The notes: a model not told the origin generated them from the letters alone. A DNA stretch of 64,000 nt from Alkaliphilus metalliredigens QYMF (GCF_000016985.1 NC_009633.1:2771539-2835538), one strand, 5' to 3'; shown: positions 8,585-17,973, counted from the stretch's first letter. Numbers and translations are program-made.

Positions 8585-9859
8585 ATGCGAATTTTAGGTT
8601 TAATTACTGAATACAATCCTTTCCATAATGGCCATCTCCATCATTTACAAGAATCAAAAAAAATATCAAAGTCAACTCACACCGTTGCAGTTATGAGTGG
8701 TCACTTTTTACAACGAGGAGAACCGGCTCTCATCCATAAATGGGCTCGTGCCCAAATGGCTGTTGATGCAGGTGTTGACTTAGTTCTTGAGCTCCCTACT
8801 TTATATGCCTGCGCTTCAGCTGAATTTTTTTCACATGGAGCTGTTTCGATTTTAAACCAAATGGGCGTGGTTGATGCACTGTGTTTTGGAAGCGAGCTAG
8901 GCCATATTGAGGCTTTAAAACAAGTAGCTACTGTATTGATCAATTCCCCAGAATCCTTTGAAATTTCGTTAAAAAAATATCTACAAGAGGGTATTGCTTT
9001 TCCTAAAGCTAGAAGCAAGGCTCTAATAGATCATTTTTCATTAGAGGATCTCTCATCCTATGGTATGACTACAGAGAAGATGATTGCCCTTCTTAAAAAC
9101 CCAAATAACATCTTAGGCATCGAATATTTAAAGGCCTTAGCATTAACTAAAAGCAAAATTCAACCCTACACAATTACACGCAAAGCCGCTGCCTATCACT
9201 CCACTGAATTAACCTTAAACATTACCAGCGCCACTGCCATCCGTAATCATTTATTTAACACCGGGAATTTAAATGAAATGATTCACGCCATCCCCCCTTC
9301 AACATATGAAATATTGTCCACATGTTTTAATAAAGATGGGGGCCCTATTTTTGCTAATGATCTTGGATTGACTATTTTATCAATGATTCGGCGTATGACG
9401 CCACAGGAAATCGCTAAAATTCTTGATGTAGGGGAGGGACTTGAAAATCGGATTTTTCAATGCGCTAACCAAAGTAATCGTCTGGATGAGTTTTGTCAGT
9501 GTGTTAAGAGTAAACGTTATACCCTTACACGCATCCAGCGAATTTGCATGCGTATTCTATTAGATATTCAATTCCCTTTAATGAATCAGGCTACCCATGC
9601 TTCTACTGGTCTTTATGGGCGGATTTTAGCTTTTAATGACCGAGGTCGAGAAATCATTAAACTTGCCCAAAAAAAATCCTCTTTCCCTTTCATCACCAAA
9701 ATCAATCAGTATACCCCTCCTAATTCATTTACTAAGAATTTACTAGATTTAGATATACGTGCTACCAATCTTTACGCATTAGCAGTTAAGAACAACGCTT
9801 TTTCAAAGGGAGAACAAGATCACCTCACCAGCCCTTATTATCGTAAAGAATTAACATAG
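8585..9859 (+). CDS. tmcAL: tRNA(Met) cytidine acetate ligase TmcAL (YlbM)
   Basis: TmcAL (424 aa) activates acetate with ATP and transfers acetyl to the wobble cytidine (C34) of elongator tRNA-Met, giving ac4C. It is the Firmicutes counterpart of TmcA, which uses acetyl-CoA. Seen: the nucleotidyltransferase start MRILGLITEYNPFHNGH with a HIGH-like HNGH at residues 14-17, and a long helical C-terminal half for tRNA binding. The ATG follows TAGGAGG. It lies between ackA and ylbJ; the ylb synteny (ylbJ, ylbM, ylbN, rpmF, coaD, rsmD) is as in Bacillus, with ackA inserted. Confidence 0.93.
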   Translation: MRILGLITEYNPFHNGHLHHLQESKKISKSTHTVAVMSGHFLQRGEPALIHKWARAQMAVDAGVDLVLELPTLYACASAEFFSHGAVSILNQMGVVDALCFGSELGHIEALKQVATVLINSPESFEISLKKYLQEGIAFPKARSKALIDHFSLEDLSSYGMTTEKMIALLKNPNNILGIEYLKALALTKSKIQPYTITRKAAAYHSTELTLNITSATAIRNHLFNTGNLNEMIHAIPPSTYEILSTCFNKDGGPIFANDLGLTILSMIRRMTPQEIAKILDVGEGLENRIFQCANQSNRLDEFCQCVKSKRYTLTRIQRICMRILLDIQFPLMNQATHASTGLYGRILAFNDRGREIIKLAQKKSSFPFITKINQYTPPNSFTKNLLDLDIRATNLYALAVKNNAFSKGEQDHLTSPYYRKELT

Positions 9860-10026
9860 TTTGCTAAGGCAAAGCATTTTATATGAATCTTTTGTTAAAA
9901 ATCAAACTGATGATCTATAAAAATGATTCCTCCCTTAATCCTAGGCGCATAGTTTCATATGTATGTAAATATATATGAAATATATGTACCATACTTATTA
10001 GCACGATTTTAGCTGGGAGGATTAGC

Positions 10027-11268
10027 ATGAGAAAAAGGATGACTGATTTTTTCAATACTTATTTTATCATTTTCATTGTTTTAGGCTTTGTAGGTGCAAT
10101 TGTTATTTATCCTGAGGAATCTGTGGCAGCTGCTTACAATGGTCTCATGACATGGTTTACCATAGTCCTTCCCTCATTGCTTCCATTCTTCATCGGATCT
10201 CATTTGCTAATTGGTTTAGGGGTTGTCAAGTTTATGGGAGTTGTGTTAGAACCAATTATGCGCCCAATCTTTAATGTTCCCGGCGTCGGATCTTTTGCCT
10301 TCGCCATGAGCATTACTTCAGGTTATCCTGTGGGAGCCAAGGTTGTGACCAACCTTCGCCAAGACAAGCTTTTGACCCAAGTTGAAGCGCAACGTCTGGC
10401 TTCTTTTTGTAGCACTTCAGGTCCTCTTTTTATGATTGGCGCTGTTTCAGTAGGTATGTTTCACTCTTCAGAGGTAGGTGTACTACTGAGTATTGCTCAC
10501 TATCTAGCAGCTATCTCTGTAGGTGTTCTTTTTCGCTTTTACAAGCGCACATTTACCCCTGCCCCCCTCAGAACCCAAGATCCTAATCTGTTTAAAAGAG
10601 CAGTGCAACAGCTTGAAGAAAGTCGCAAAAATAACCCATCCTTTGGTCTCCTTATGGGCAATGCCGTGAAGGAATCATTTAATACAATGCTCGTAGTAGG
10701 CGGCTTCATTATTTTATTCTCTGTTGTCATAAATATTGTAGAAATCATCGGCCTCGTTCAACTTTTAGCCCAAGGACTTTTCTATCTTTTAAAACCGTTA
10801 CAGATGAATATGCAAGCTATCAAAGGACTCATTACTGGACTTTTTGAAATTACCATCGGTTCTAAGCTAATAGCCGAAAGCCAGAGCGTTCCTTTGGTTA
10901 CTAAAATTGCTGCAACAAGTTTCGTCATCGCTTGGAGTGGATTCTCTATTCATGCTCAGGTCATAAGTATTATCTCTAGCACCGATATTCGTCCTACTAT
11001 TTACATGGCTTCCAAGTTACTTCATGGATTGTTTTCTTTCGTATTCATCTACTTGCTTTATCCAATTTTCACTCTGTTTTTTACTTTCACCACTACGGCT
11101 ACAAATTTCCATCAAACTTCAACTATCAGAGAGCACCTCTTTAGAAATTTTATCACTTCCATACAATTTTTTATCATGTTGTTGATTATTTTATTGCTTT
11201 TTATGGTTTTTACTTCTATGATTTTAACCATATTGTCCTCAAAAAAGAAGAAAGGACGAAGGTATTAA
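10027..11268 (+). CDS. ylbJ: sporulation integral membrane protein YlbJ
   Basis: This 413-residue multi-pass membrane protein has two nucleoside-transporter-gate-like halves (for example LLPFFIGSHLLIGLGVVKFMG and the region ending GLITGLFEITIGSKL) with about eight to ten hydrophobic segments and a C-terminal TM just before a Lys/Arg tail. In Bacillus, YlbJ is made under sigma-E in the mother cell and is needed for heat-resistant spores; its substrate is unknown. The ATG follows GGGAGG. The gene ends in a 4-base overlap with the convergent coiled-coil gene. Confidence 0.9.
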   Translation: MRKRMTDFFNTYFIIFIVLGFVGAIVIYPEESVAAAYNGLMTWFTIVLPSLLPFFIGSHLLIGLGVVKFMGVVLEPIMRPIFNVPGVGSFAFAMSITSGYPVGAKVVTNLRQDKLLTQVEAQRLASFCSTSGPLFMIGAVSVGMFHSSEVGVLLSIAHYLAAISVGVLFRFYKRTFTPAPLRTQDPNLFKRAVQQLEESRKNNPSFGLLMGNAVKESFNTMLVVGGFIILFSVVINIVEIIGLVQLLAQGLFYLLKPLQMNMQAIKGLITGLFEITIGSKLIAESQSVPLVTKIAATSFVIAWSGFSIHAQVISIISSTDIRPTIYMASKLLHGLFSFVFIYLLYPIFTLFFTFTTTATNFHQTSTIREHLFRNFITSIQFFIMLLIILLLFMVFTSMILTILSSKKKKGRRY

Positions 11269-11284
11269 CCCTTCATCCCTTTTA
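11249..11284. terminator. possible shared hairpin at convergent gene ends
   Basis: The sequence around the overlapping stop codons of ylbJ and the coiled-coil gene can pair AAAGG with CCTTT and GAAGG with CCTTC around a short A/T loop. Only four T follow on the plus strand, so termination is uncertain in either direction. Confidence 0.35.
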
Positions 11285-11714
11285 GCTCATTTCGATTTTC
11301 TTGAATTGTCTTAGCTGTTTGAACTAAGGATTCTTCTACATTAGATAATAGTTCATCAGCGTATTCTCTTGCACCTAGCCTCATTTCCTTAGCACTCATT
11401 TGGGCCTGAGCAATCACTTCTTCACTTTGGGCTCGTGCTACTTTAGTAATTTCATCTTGTTCAACCATTGTACTAATATGATTATTTGCTTCTTCTAACA
11501 TCGTATCCGCTTCTTGTTGCGCTTCTACTAAAATCCGTTGACGTTCCTCTTTAATCCATTTTGCTTGTTTTACTTCATCAGGTAACACAATGCGCACCTC
11601 TTTTATTAATTCTAGGACCTCATTTTTATCAATTAAAACCTTATGTGCGAAGGGAATGGATGACCCACTTTCAATAATGTCCTCTAACTCTTCTAGTAAA
11701 GATAATACTTTCAT
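11265..11714 (-). CDS. coiled-coil protein next to coaD, function unknown
   Basis: A soluble, highly charged 149-residue protein without signal or membrane segment. Residues from about 50 to the end are predicted coiled coil, rich in Glu, Gln and Ala, resembling the stalk of ATP synthase subunit b/E or the tail of DivIVA, which is why relatives are often labelled ATPase. The N-terminal part (MKVLSLLEELEDIIESGSSIPFAHK) looks like a conserved motif. It lies 38 bases downstream of coaD on the same strand, a pairing I recall from other Clostridia. No catalytic motif is visible and no function is assigned. Confidence 0.75.
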   Translation of the reverse strand: MKVLSLLEELEDIIESGSSIPFAHKVLIDKNEVLELIKEVRIVLPDEVKQAKWIKEERQRILVEAQQEADTMLEEANNHISTMVEQDEITKVARAQSEEVIAQAQMSAKEMRLGAREYADELLSNVEESLVQTAKTIQENRNELKGMKG

Positions 11715-11752
11715 GATTTGATCCCCCTTGTTTTATTGTTGTCTAATGACTA

Positions 11753-12226
11753 TTATGATTTTTTTGACATAGCTTGTAGTACAATTTCTGGTACAAATTC
11801 ACTTACATCGCCTTTGAATTTGGCCACCTCTTTAACTAAGCTTGAACTTAAATAAGAGTATTGGCTATTTGTCATAAGAAAGACAGTTTCCACTTCAGGG
11901 CATAGCTTTCGATTCATCAAAGCCATTTGAAGCTCATATTCAAAATCAGACACTGCCCTTAATCCTTTAATGATTACCTTGGCCCCCTTTTCTCTAGCAT
12001 AATCAATTAACAACCCTGAAAAGCAATCTACTTCAATGTTGCTGTAGGGCTGGATAATTTGCTCAATTAATGCCACCCTTTCACCTAATGTAAACATAGG
12101 ATTCTTATTGGGATTTTGCATGACGGAAACAATTACGCGATCGTAAATTTCTGAAGCCCTTTTGATAATATCTATATGCCCATTAGTGATAGGGTCGAAA
12201 CTTCCTGGATAAATTCCTACTTTCAT
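11753..12226 (-). CDS. coaD: phosphopantetheine adenylyltransferase
   Basis: CoaD (157 aa) joins ATP and 4'-phosphopantetheine to dephospho-CoA, the penultimate step of CoA synthesis. It shows the family start [17 protein letters not shown] with the nucleotidyltransferase TNGH at residues 14-17, the [12 protein letters not shown] segment, and [13 protein letters not shown] near the C-terminus. The gene starts inside the rsmD stop (ATGA overlap of 4 bases), so the two are translationally coupled, an arrangement widely conserved. Confidence 0.97.
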   Translation of the reverse strand: MKVGIYPGSFDPITNGHIDIIKRASEIYDRVIVSVMQNPNKNPMFTLGERVALIEQIIQPYSNIEVDCFSGLLIDYAREKGAKVIIKGLRAVSDFEYELQMALMNRKLCPEVETVFLMTNSQYSYLSSSLVKEVAKFKGDVSEFVPEIVLQAMSKKS

Positions 12227-12786
12227 TTTCCTTCCTCCCTTGTGGTATAAAAGGAGATCGTTGTTTTACCGTAATTCTTTTGTCTGAATAGGGTTAGGTG
12301 TCCGATCTCTGCTGGTACTTCATCTAGATTTTCGTGTTCTACGATGATCATTCCTTGGTCTTGAAGTAAGCTATTCTGAACAATTCCTGCTATCGTTGGA
12401 ACAATAAGATCTTTACCATATGGCGGATCCATAAAAATAATATCTGCATGATATCTTCGCTCTTTTAGTTGAGTCATTCCCCGCTGTACATCAGAATGTA
12501 TAATCTCAGCGAGGTCTATCAGCTTTGTCCTAACTAAATTTTCTTTAATCGCCTGCACACTATTTTTACTTTGATCAATAAAATACGCCTGGTTCGCCCC
12601 ACGTGAAAGCGCTTCAATACCTAGACTCCCAGCCCCAGAAAACAAGTCAATCACTGTACTATGTAAAATATCATTTTGGATGATATTAAAAAGAGATTCC
12701 TTGATTCGGTCAGCTGTAGGTCTGGTTTGTAACCCTATTGGTGACTGCAGCCTATATCCTTTAGCTTTACCTGCAATAACTCTCAT
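12223..12786 (-). CDS. rsmD: 16S rRNA (guanine966-N2)-methyltransferase RsmD
   Basis: An S-adenosylmethionine-dependent methyltransferase acting on G966 of 16S rRNA in the 30S subunit. The SAM site [20 protein letters not shown] and the catalytic motif IIFMDPPYG are visible. The frame opens at a TTG at 12804, but AGGAGG lies directly before the ATG at 12786, giving the standard start [16 protein letters not shown] (187 aa). The stop overlaps coaD by 4 bases. Confidence 0.95.
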   Translation of the reverse strand: MRVIAGKAKGYRLQSPIGLQTRPTADRIKESLFNIIQNDILHSTVIDLFSGAGSLGIEALSRGANQAYFIDQSKNSVQAIKENLVRTKLIDLAEIIHSDVQRGMTQLKERRYHADIIFMDPPYGKDLIVPTIAGIVQNSLLQDQGMIIVEHENLDEVPAEIGHLTLFRQKNYGKTTISFYTTREEGK

Positions 12787-12867
12787 ATATTTCCTCCTGT
12801 CCAACCTATATTTATTTTAGCATATTCGTCAATTATTAACAAAATTTTTGTTTTTGAATTTGGATTT

Positions 12868-12917
12868 AATCAAATCAAAAGGGAACAATGTCTCCATTGC
12901 TCCCTTTTGATTTGATT
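12868..12917 (-). terminator. strong hairpin after the SASP gene
   Basis: Arms of 17 bp (12868-12884 and 12901-12917) plus an inner CAATG/CATTG pair form one long stem with a 4-base loop, 9 bases after the SASP stop. The T-tract is poor (GATTTGATT), so it may act as terminator or as mRNA 3' stabiliser; spore protein genes usually have their own terminator. Confidence 0.65.
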
Positions 12918-12925
12918 TGACTTAA

Positions 12926-13150
12926 TTATTGTCTTCCACTCATATTTCTTTGTGCTTGTTCTACTAGTCTCTTAGTCATGTATCCTCCTACATAACCATT
13001 TTGTCTAGCAGTTAGATTCCCTTTATCAGTTTGTTCATAATTAGATAATCCTAATTCGTTAGCTATTTCCGTTTTCATAGAGTTAAGTGCTTGTCGAGCT
13101 TCAGGAACAACCAGACGATTTCTTCCTCCACTATTATTATTATTCGTCAT
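12926..13150 (-). CDS. alpha/beta-type small acid-soluble spore protein
   Basis: SASPs of this type coat spore DNA, protect it from UV and heat, and are degraded by GPR protease at germination. The 74-residue protein has both conserved blocks: the region MKTEIANELGLSNY with the GPR cleavage motif TEIANELG, and GYVGGYMTKRLVEQAQ. The frame's first codon is a GTG inside the Shine-Dalgarno AGGAGGTG; the ATG at 13150 is chosen. It is monocistronic, with a hairpin directly after it. No sigma-G promoter was convincingly found by eye. Confidence 0.95.
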   Translation of the reverse strand: MTNNNNSGGRNRLVVPEARQALNSMKTEIANELGLSNYEQTDKGNLTARQNGYVGGYMTKRLVEQAQRNMSGRQ

Positions 13151-13231
13151 TTTCTTCACCTCCTATATCATTGTTAACATTAATTTTTACAGAGGAGAAG
13201 ATTTTTACACTAGTAATTTTTGTCACAACTT

Positions 13232-15292
13232 CTAACTATAGGGTATTTCATCGTCTATTTTTCTTAATTGGTTGATTAACTTTTTTTCTAAAGCAGGATG
13301 TTCCTTTAAGAACCCTTCAAAGTCCACTTCGATGAGTTCTTTTATTTGTTGCTGCACAATTTTCAGTATTTTTATATGTTTAAATAAGTTAGCAATTTTT
13401 AATTCTGGTAGACCATGCTGCCTAATCCCAAAAAACTCACCTGGTCCCCTCAATTCTAAATCTTTTTCCGATATCAGAAAACCATCTGTTGTTTTCTCCA
13501 TAATTTTCATTCGCTCCTTAGCAATGTCACTCTTACTATTATGGATTAAAATACAATAGGACTGAGAGTCGCCTCTTCCAACACGGCCCCTTAATTGGTG
13601 TAATTGTGCCAGCCCAAATCGTTCTGCGTTTTCAATAATCATCACAGTTGCATTAGGCACATTGACACCAACCTCAATCACTGTTGTAGAAACAAGAATG
13701 TCAATTTCTTTTCTTTTAAATGCATTCATCACAGTCTCTTTTTCTTTTGAAGGCATTTTCCCATGTAATAAACCGACTCGGTAGGACTTGAATATCGTGT
13801 GGGAAAATAACGTTGCAATTTCAGTGGCGGATTCCGCTTCAATACTCTCTGATTCTTCTACTAATGGACAAACGACATAGGCCTGTCTTCCATTATCTAA
13901 CTCCTTTTTAATAAAAGTATACACATCTTCTCTTTTTTTCTTGGAAGCACTAAAGGTTTTAATTGATTTTCTTCCCGGAGGCAGTTCATCTATTGTTGAA
14001 ATATCTAAGTCTCCATATACAATCAATGCCAGGGTTCTTGGAATGGGTGTGGCAGTCATTACAAGTATATGAGGGTTAGCTCCTTTGTTCATTAATGAAG
14101 CTCTTTGTCTCACCCCAAATCGATGTTGCTCATCAGTTACTGCCAAAGCCAGGTTATGAAATACAACCCCCTCTTGAATCAATGCATGGGTACCTGTCAC
14201 AATTTGCACCTCACCCTTTGCAATTCTCTCTAGCAAGCGTTCCTTATTCTTTTTAGTCATACTCCCTACCAGCAGTCCTACTTCAATGTTTAAAGGGCTT
14301 AAGAGCTCCTTGAGGGCCTCATAATGCTGTTCCGCTAGTATTTCTGTCGGCGCCATCATAGCCCCTTGATAACCATTTAATACGCAGTTCAGTAGCGCAC
14401 AAACTGCTACAATTGTTTTTCCTGAACCTACATCTCCTTGTACCAGCCGATTCATAGGCGTTGTCCTTTGTATATCATCAAAAATTTCATCTAAAGTCTT
14501 TCTTTGTGCACTTGTTAATCGAAAGGGAAGTCCTTGGATAAATTCATAAACATCATCTTTTATATGTAGTGCAATACTGGATTTTTGTTTTTTGAACTGC
14601 TTCTTAATAGACAAAAGACTTAAGTTAAGCAAAAAAAACTCATCAAACACCAGACGGTATTTCGCTACCTTGAGATCTTGTGTTGTTTTAGGAAAATGAA
14701 TACCACAAAGGGCAAATCTGAGATCACACAAACGATTTTTTTTGATAATCTCTTCAGGCAAAAACTCTGGAAACTCTTTAATTGTGCTTAAGAGCTGTTT
14801 TTGCATTCGGTAAATTTCTTTTTGTGTTAATCCCTCTGTAGTTGAGTAAATCGGTATAACTTGTGCTTCTGAATTCGCCGACTCCACGCGCTCATAGACA
14901 GGGTTCGTTATTTCAAGACCCTTATATCCGACTTTCACCTTACCATTGACCATCACTTCGGTACCCATTGTCAAATTTTTTTTAAGAAAGGGCTGATTGA
15001 AAAAAATAACCGAGACACTTCCTGTATCATCTCTCATTTTTACTTTCGTCAGGCTGAGCCCCTTCCGTATTTTAGAAATTTGCGGTTCTTCTATAATACG
15101 TCCATATATAGTTACCTTTTCTCCTGCTACTAGATGACTTACCTTTTTTGTATTTCTACGATCATCATAATCCCTTGGAAAATGGTATAGCATTTCCTGG
15201 ACGGTTTCAATATTTAAACGTTTTAGTCTAGCCGCTTTTTTGGGACCAACACCCTTAATAAATTGTATGTTTTCCTCAAAACTATCCTTCAT
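13232..15292 (-). CDS. recG: ATP-dependent DNA helicase RecG
   Basis: RecG (686 aa) reverses stalled replication forks and processes branched DNA. Order seen: N-terminal wedge/OB domain (residues about 60-160, KVTIYGRI, KVKMRDDTGSVSVIFFNQPFL), Walker A GDVGSGKT, the DEQH box in VTDEQHRFGVRQR, motif III ATPIPRT, and the helicase C domain with RGRVGRG. The frame starts at an ATG (15310), but AGAGGTGA precedes the ATG at 15292, used here. It follows fakA on the same strand with a gap of 83 bases. Confidence 0.97.
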   Translation of the reverse strand: MKDSFEENIQFIKGVGPKKAARLKRLNIETVQEMLYHFPRDYDDRRNTKKVSHLVAGEKVTIYGRIIEEPQISKIRKGLSLTKVKMRDDTGSVSVIFFNQPFLKKNLTMGTEVMVNGKVKVGYKGLEITNPVYERVESANSEAQVIPIYSTTEGLTQKEIYRMQKQLLSTIKEFPEFLPEEIIKKNRLCDLRFALCGIHFPKTTQDLKVAKYRLVFDEFFLLNLSLLSIKKQFKKQKSSIALHIKDDVYEFIQGLPFRLTSAQRKTLDEIFDDIQRTTPMNRLVQGDVGSGKTIVAVCALLNCVLNGYQGAMMAPTEILAEQHYEALKELLSPLNIEVGLLVGSMTKKNKERLLERIAKGEVQIVTGTHALIQEGVVFHNLALAVTDEQHRFGVRQRASLMNKGANPHILVMTATPIPRTLALIVYGDLDISTIDELPPGRKSIKTFSASKKKREDVYTFIKKELDNGRQAYVVCPLVEESESIEAESATEIATLFSHTIFKSYRVGLLHGKMPSKEKETVMNAFKRKEIDILVSTTVIEVGVNVPNATVMIIENAERFGLAQLHQLRGRVGRGDSQSYCILIHNSKSDIAKERMKIMEKTTDGFLISEKDLELRGPGEFFGIRQHGLPELKIANLFKHIKILKIVQQQIKELIEVDFEGFLKEHPALEKKLINQLRKIDDEIPYS

Positions 15293-15375
15293 TTCATCAC
15301 CTCTACTCATAAATTTATCCTGGGGTAGCTGTAGTTGTCCCTCAATTAGAAAAAGAAACAGTCAAGACTGTTTCT

Positions 15376-17004
15376 TTATTCCACTGAAAAAATATAATAA
15401 TAAAGTGGCTGTCCACCGTAGTAAATCTCGATGTCTAAATCTCCATAGATTGCTTCTAATCTTTGTACTATCTGATTTGCTTCTTTTTCCGTCACATCCT
15501 GACCATAAAAAACAGTAATCATTTCCGTATCATCTTCTACTATCTTATCTAGTAGTTCTAAGGAAACCGTCATCATGTCTTGTCCAACAGACTTTATTTC
15601 TTTTTCACCTATGCCAATGATGTCACCCTCATTGATTGTCATTTCATTAAAGCTAGTATCCCTTACAGCGTAGGTAATTTGTCCTGTTCGCACATGAGTA
15701 ATCGCTTCCAGCATCTCTTCATAGTTTTCCTCTGGCGTGCTCTCATTATTAAATGCCAATAATGCCGAAATTCCTTGCGGAATGGTTTTAGTCGGAATCA
15801 CAAGGATATTTTTAGCCGAAAGATCCTTAGCTTGATTTGCCGCCATGATAATATTACTATTATTGGGCATGATAAAGACAGTTTCTGCATTAATATTTTC
15901 GATAGCTTCAACAAAATCCTGTGTACTGGGGTTCATCGTCTGTCCACCTTCAATCACATGGTCCACCTGAAAATCCTTAAATATTTTGCTCAATCCTTCA
16001 CCCATTGCCACAGTAATAAACCCATAGGGTTTCAAGCGACTTTTTGCATCTACTTTGTTTGTATCAGTATCTTGTTCCATTAATTGATGTCGATGCTGTA
16101 ATCTCATATTATCAATTTTAATATCACTTAATTGACCTAATTTCAATGCATGTTCCATTACTTCACCAGGATGATTGGTGTGGATATGTACCTTTACAAT
16201 GTTTTCATTCCCTACCGCAAGCATAGAATCTCCATATCCTTTAATTGTAGATTTAAATGCTTCAATGTCTACTTCTTTTGATTTAATAATGAATTCTGTA
16301 CAATAGCCAAATTCAAGTTGGCCTTGCGCTTCATCCTCATGAATATAAGTTTGTTGTGCAATGTCTTCATCTTCCACTATGATGGTTTTTCCAGTTAGAG
16401 CTGCTAATGCACCTTTATAAATATAAAGCAATCCTTTGCCTCCTGAGTCCACGACCCCCGCTTCCTTCAATACCTGTAACATATCTGGGGTTCTCTCTAA
16501 GGTGTTTCCTGCTTCTTCAATGACCTTTTCAATAAACACAACCATATCTTTTTCTGTAGCTGCAATTTCAATGGCTTTTTCAGCACTCTCTCTGGCCACT
16601 GTCAAAATTGTACCTTCTACTGGCTTCATGACAGCCTTATAAGCCGTATCTGAGCCAGACTTTAATGCCTCTGCTAAATCCACTGTATTTAAATGATTTT
16701 TCCCTTGTACACTTTTAGCAAAACCTCTAAATAATTGTGATAAAATCACCCCTGAATTGCCCCGTGCCCCCATCAAAGAACCATTGGCCGCTGCATTAGC
16801 GAGATCGTCTAAAGAATTCCCCTCGGTGGATTTGACTTCTTTCACAGCTGACTTCATTGTCAGTGCCATATTGGTCCCTGTATCTCCGTCGGGAACTGGG
16901 AATACATTCAACGAATTCACAATTTCTTTATGGGCTTCTAGAGACTGTGCTCCTGCTATAATCATTTTTTTTAATAATTGTTGATCTATGTATTCAATTT
17001 TCAA
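15376..17004 (-). CDS. fakA: DAK2-domain fatty acid kinase (FakA/YloV)
   Basis: FakA phosphorylates exogenous fatty acids bound to a FakB (DegV) partner, producing acyl-phosphate for phospholipid synthesis. The N-terminal DAK2/dihydroxyacetone-kinase-like nucleotide domain shows NVFPVPDGDTGTNM (metal-binding Asp39 and Asp41) and GARGNSGVILSQ; middle and C-terminal domains (residues about 200-542) match YloV. The start is TTG behind a Shine-Dalgarno-like AGGGA. It lies 18 bases after the asp23 gene, the conserved yloU-yloV pair. No fakB gene is in the window. Confidence 0.9.
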   Translation of the reverse strand: MKIEYIDQQLLKKMIIAGAQSLEAHKEIVNSLNVFPVPDGDTGTNMALTMKSAVKEVKSTEGNSLDDLANAAANGSLMGARGNSGVILSQLFRGFAKSVQGKNHLNTVDLAEALKSGSDTAYKAVMKPVEGTILTVARESAEKAIEIAATEKDMVVFIEKVIEEAGNTLERTPDMLQVLKEAGVVDSGGKGLLYIYKGALAALTGKTIIVEDEDIAQQTYIHEDEAQGQLEFGYCTEFIIKSKEVDIEAFKSTIKGYGDSMLAVGNENIVKVHIHTNHPGEVMEHALKLGQLSDIKIDNMRLQHRHQLMEQDTDTNKVDAKSRLKPYGFITVAMGEGLSKIFKDFQVDHVIEGGQTMNPSTQDFVEAIENINAETVFIMPNNSNIIMAANQAKDLSAKNILVIPTKTIPQGISALLAFNNESTPEENYEEMLEAITHVRTGQITYAVRDTSFNEMTINEGDIIGIGEKEIKSVGQDMMTVSLELLDKIVEDDTEMITVFYGQDVTEKEANQIVQRLEAIYGDLDIEIYYGGQPLYYYIFSVE

Positions 17005-17022
17005 CCCTAGTCCCTCCTTAAG

Positions 17023-17379
17023 CTACTTTTCAACACGAACACCTTGTACATGAATATTAACCTTCTTCACTTTCATGCCTGACAAGTGCTCAATGTTATA
17101 TTTTACTTTTTCAATAATATTGTTTGCCACAACTGAAATCCTGGTACCAAACTCCACAATGACAAACAGGTCTATTGTAATTTCATGATTGTCAGTCTGT
17201 ACTTTTACACCCTTACTCGATTGCTCTCTTTTTAACAGCTCCACTAATCCACCTGCAGTAGATTTAGCAGCCATTCCTACTAATCCGTAACATTCCATTG
17301 CAGCAGAACCTGCAATAGAAGCTAAAACATGATCATCTATTACAACACTACCAATATCATTATTTAATTTACCTGGCAT
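17023..17379 (-). CDS. yloU: Asp23/Gls24 family envelope stress protein (YloU)
   Basis: A 118-residue soluble Asp23/Gls24 family protein: DHVLASIAGSAAMECYGLVGMA at the N-terminus and VKKVNIHVQGVRVEK at the end. In Staphylococcus, Asp23 is membrane-associated and linked to cell wall stress; the role of the conserved yloU next to yloV (fakA) is unknown. The ATG follows GGAGG. It probably heads the transcript asp23-fakA and perhaps recG. Confidence 0.92.
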   Translation of the reverse strand: MPGKLNNDIGSVVIDDHVLASIAGSAAMECYGLVGMAAKSTAGGLVELLKREQSSKGVKVQTDNHEITIDLFVIVEFGTRISVVANNIIEKVKYNIEHLSGMKVKKVNIHVQGVRVEK

Positions 17380-17693
17380 AGCTTAACCTCCTTTTATTCT
17401 ACACGAGTCCATTTGTTTATTGACTAATTTTGTTATCTCCATCAAATCATTATATTGTTTAGTGTTCTCTAATTACCTGTTGATTATTTTTCATTAAATA
17501 TATATAATATTGTATATGAATTAGAAGAATAGTTCAACAAAAACCAAAAGTTCCATAAGATTTCTTTCATTACATCTCGGCCCATTGATGCATTATAGGA
17601 TTTGTTTTATAATTTCGTTGCAAAATTATTCTAATTGTGATAAAATTATAATGTTTTTAAGGTATATGAACATAGCTAAAGGAGGTGTTAGGA
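17380..17693. other. divergent intergenic region yloU / rpmB
   Basis: This 314-base AT-rich gap holds the promoters of two divergent units. Only the rpmB promoter (17618-17646) is convincing. I see no open reading frame with a ribosome site and no other structure. Confidence 0.6.
17618..17646 (+). promoter_or_regulatory. sigma-A promoter of rpmB
   Basis: TTGCAA (17618-17623) and TAAAAT (17641-17646) are separated by 17 bases; the rpmB ATG follows about 48 bases downstream behind AAAGGAGGTG. Confidence 0.65.
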
Positions 17694-17885
17694 ATGGCAA
17701 GAGTTTGTGACGTATGTCAAAAAGGAAAAGTTAGCGGTAATCAAGTAAGTCACTCCAACCGTCATAACAGAAGAACTTGGACTCCTAACTTAAGAAAAGT
17801 TAGAGCTATCGTTAAGGGAACCCCTAAACGATTAAAAGTGTGTACAAGATGTTTACGTTCTGGTAAAGTTGAAAGAGCTTTATAA
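17694..17885 (+). CDS. rpmB: 50S ribosomal protein L28
   Basis: A 63-residue basic protein MARVCDVCQKGKVSGNQVSHSNRHNRRTW (shown in part), the zinc-type L28 with two Cys pairs (CDVC near the start; CTRC near residue 53). The frame begins upstream, but AAAGGAGGTG precedes the ATG at 17694. It is on the plus strand, opposite to the flanking thiN and yloU genes, as in Bacillus. Confidence 0.97.
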   Translation: MARVCDVCQKGKVSGNQVSHSNRHNRRTWTPNLRKVRAIVKGTPKRLKVCTRCLRSGKVERAL

Positions 17886-17913
17886 TCTTTAAATACATTT
17901 AAAGTTTATATGT

Positions 17914-17973
17914 TAAAGAGGCAGTATAAACAAGCCCTCCATTTGTGGTAGGCTTTTTATATTACCTCTTTTT
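17914..17973 (+). terminator. imperfect terminator hairpin after rpmB
   Basis: AAAGAGG pairs with CCTCTTT, and inside it TATAAA with TTTATA and AGCC with GGCT, forming a long interrupted stem followed by a T-run about 30 bases after the rpmB stop. Confidence 0.6.

Noticed and set aside
12926-13231. Sigma-G promoter before the SASP gene
   Set aside because: No convincing pair of -35 and -10 elements could be placed by eye, so it is not listed.
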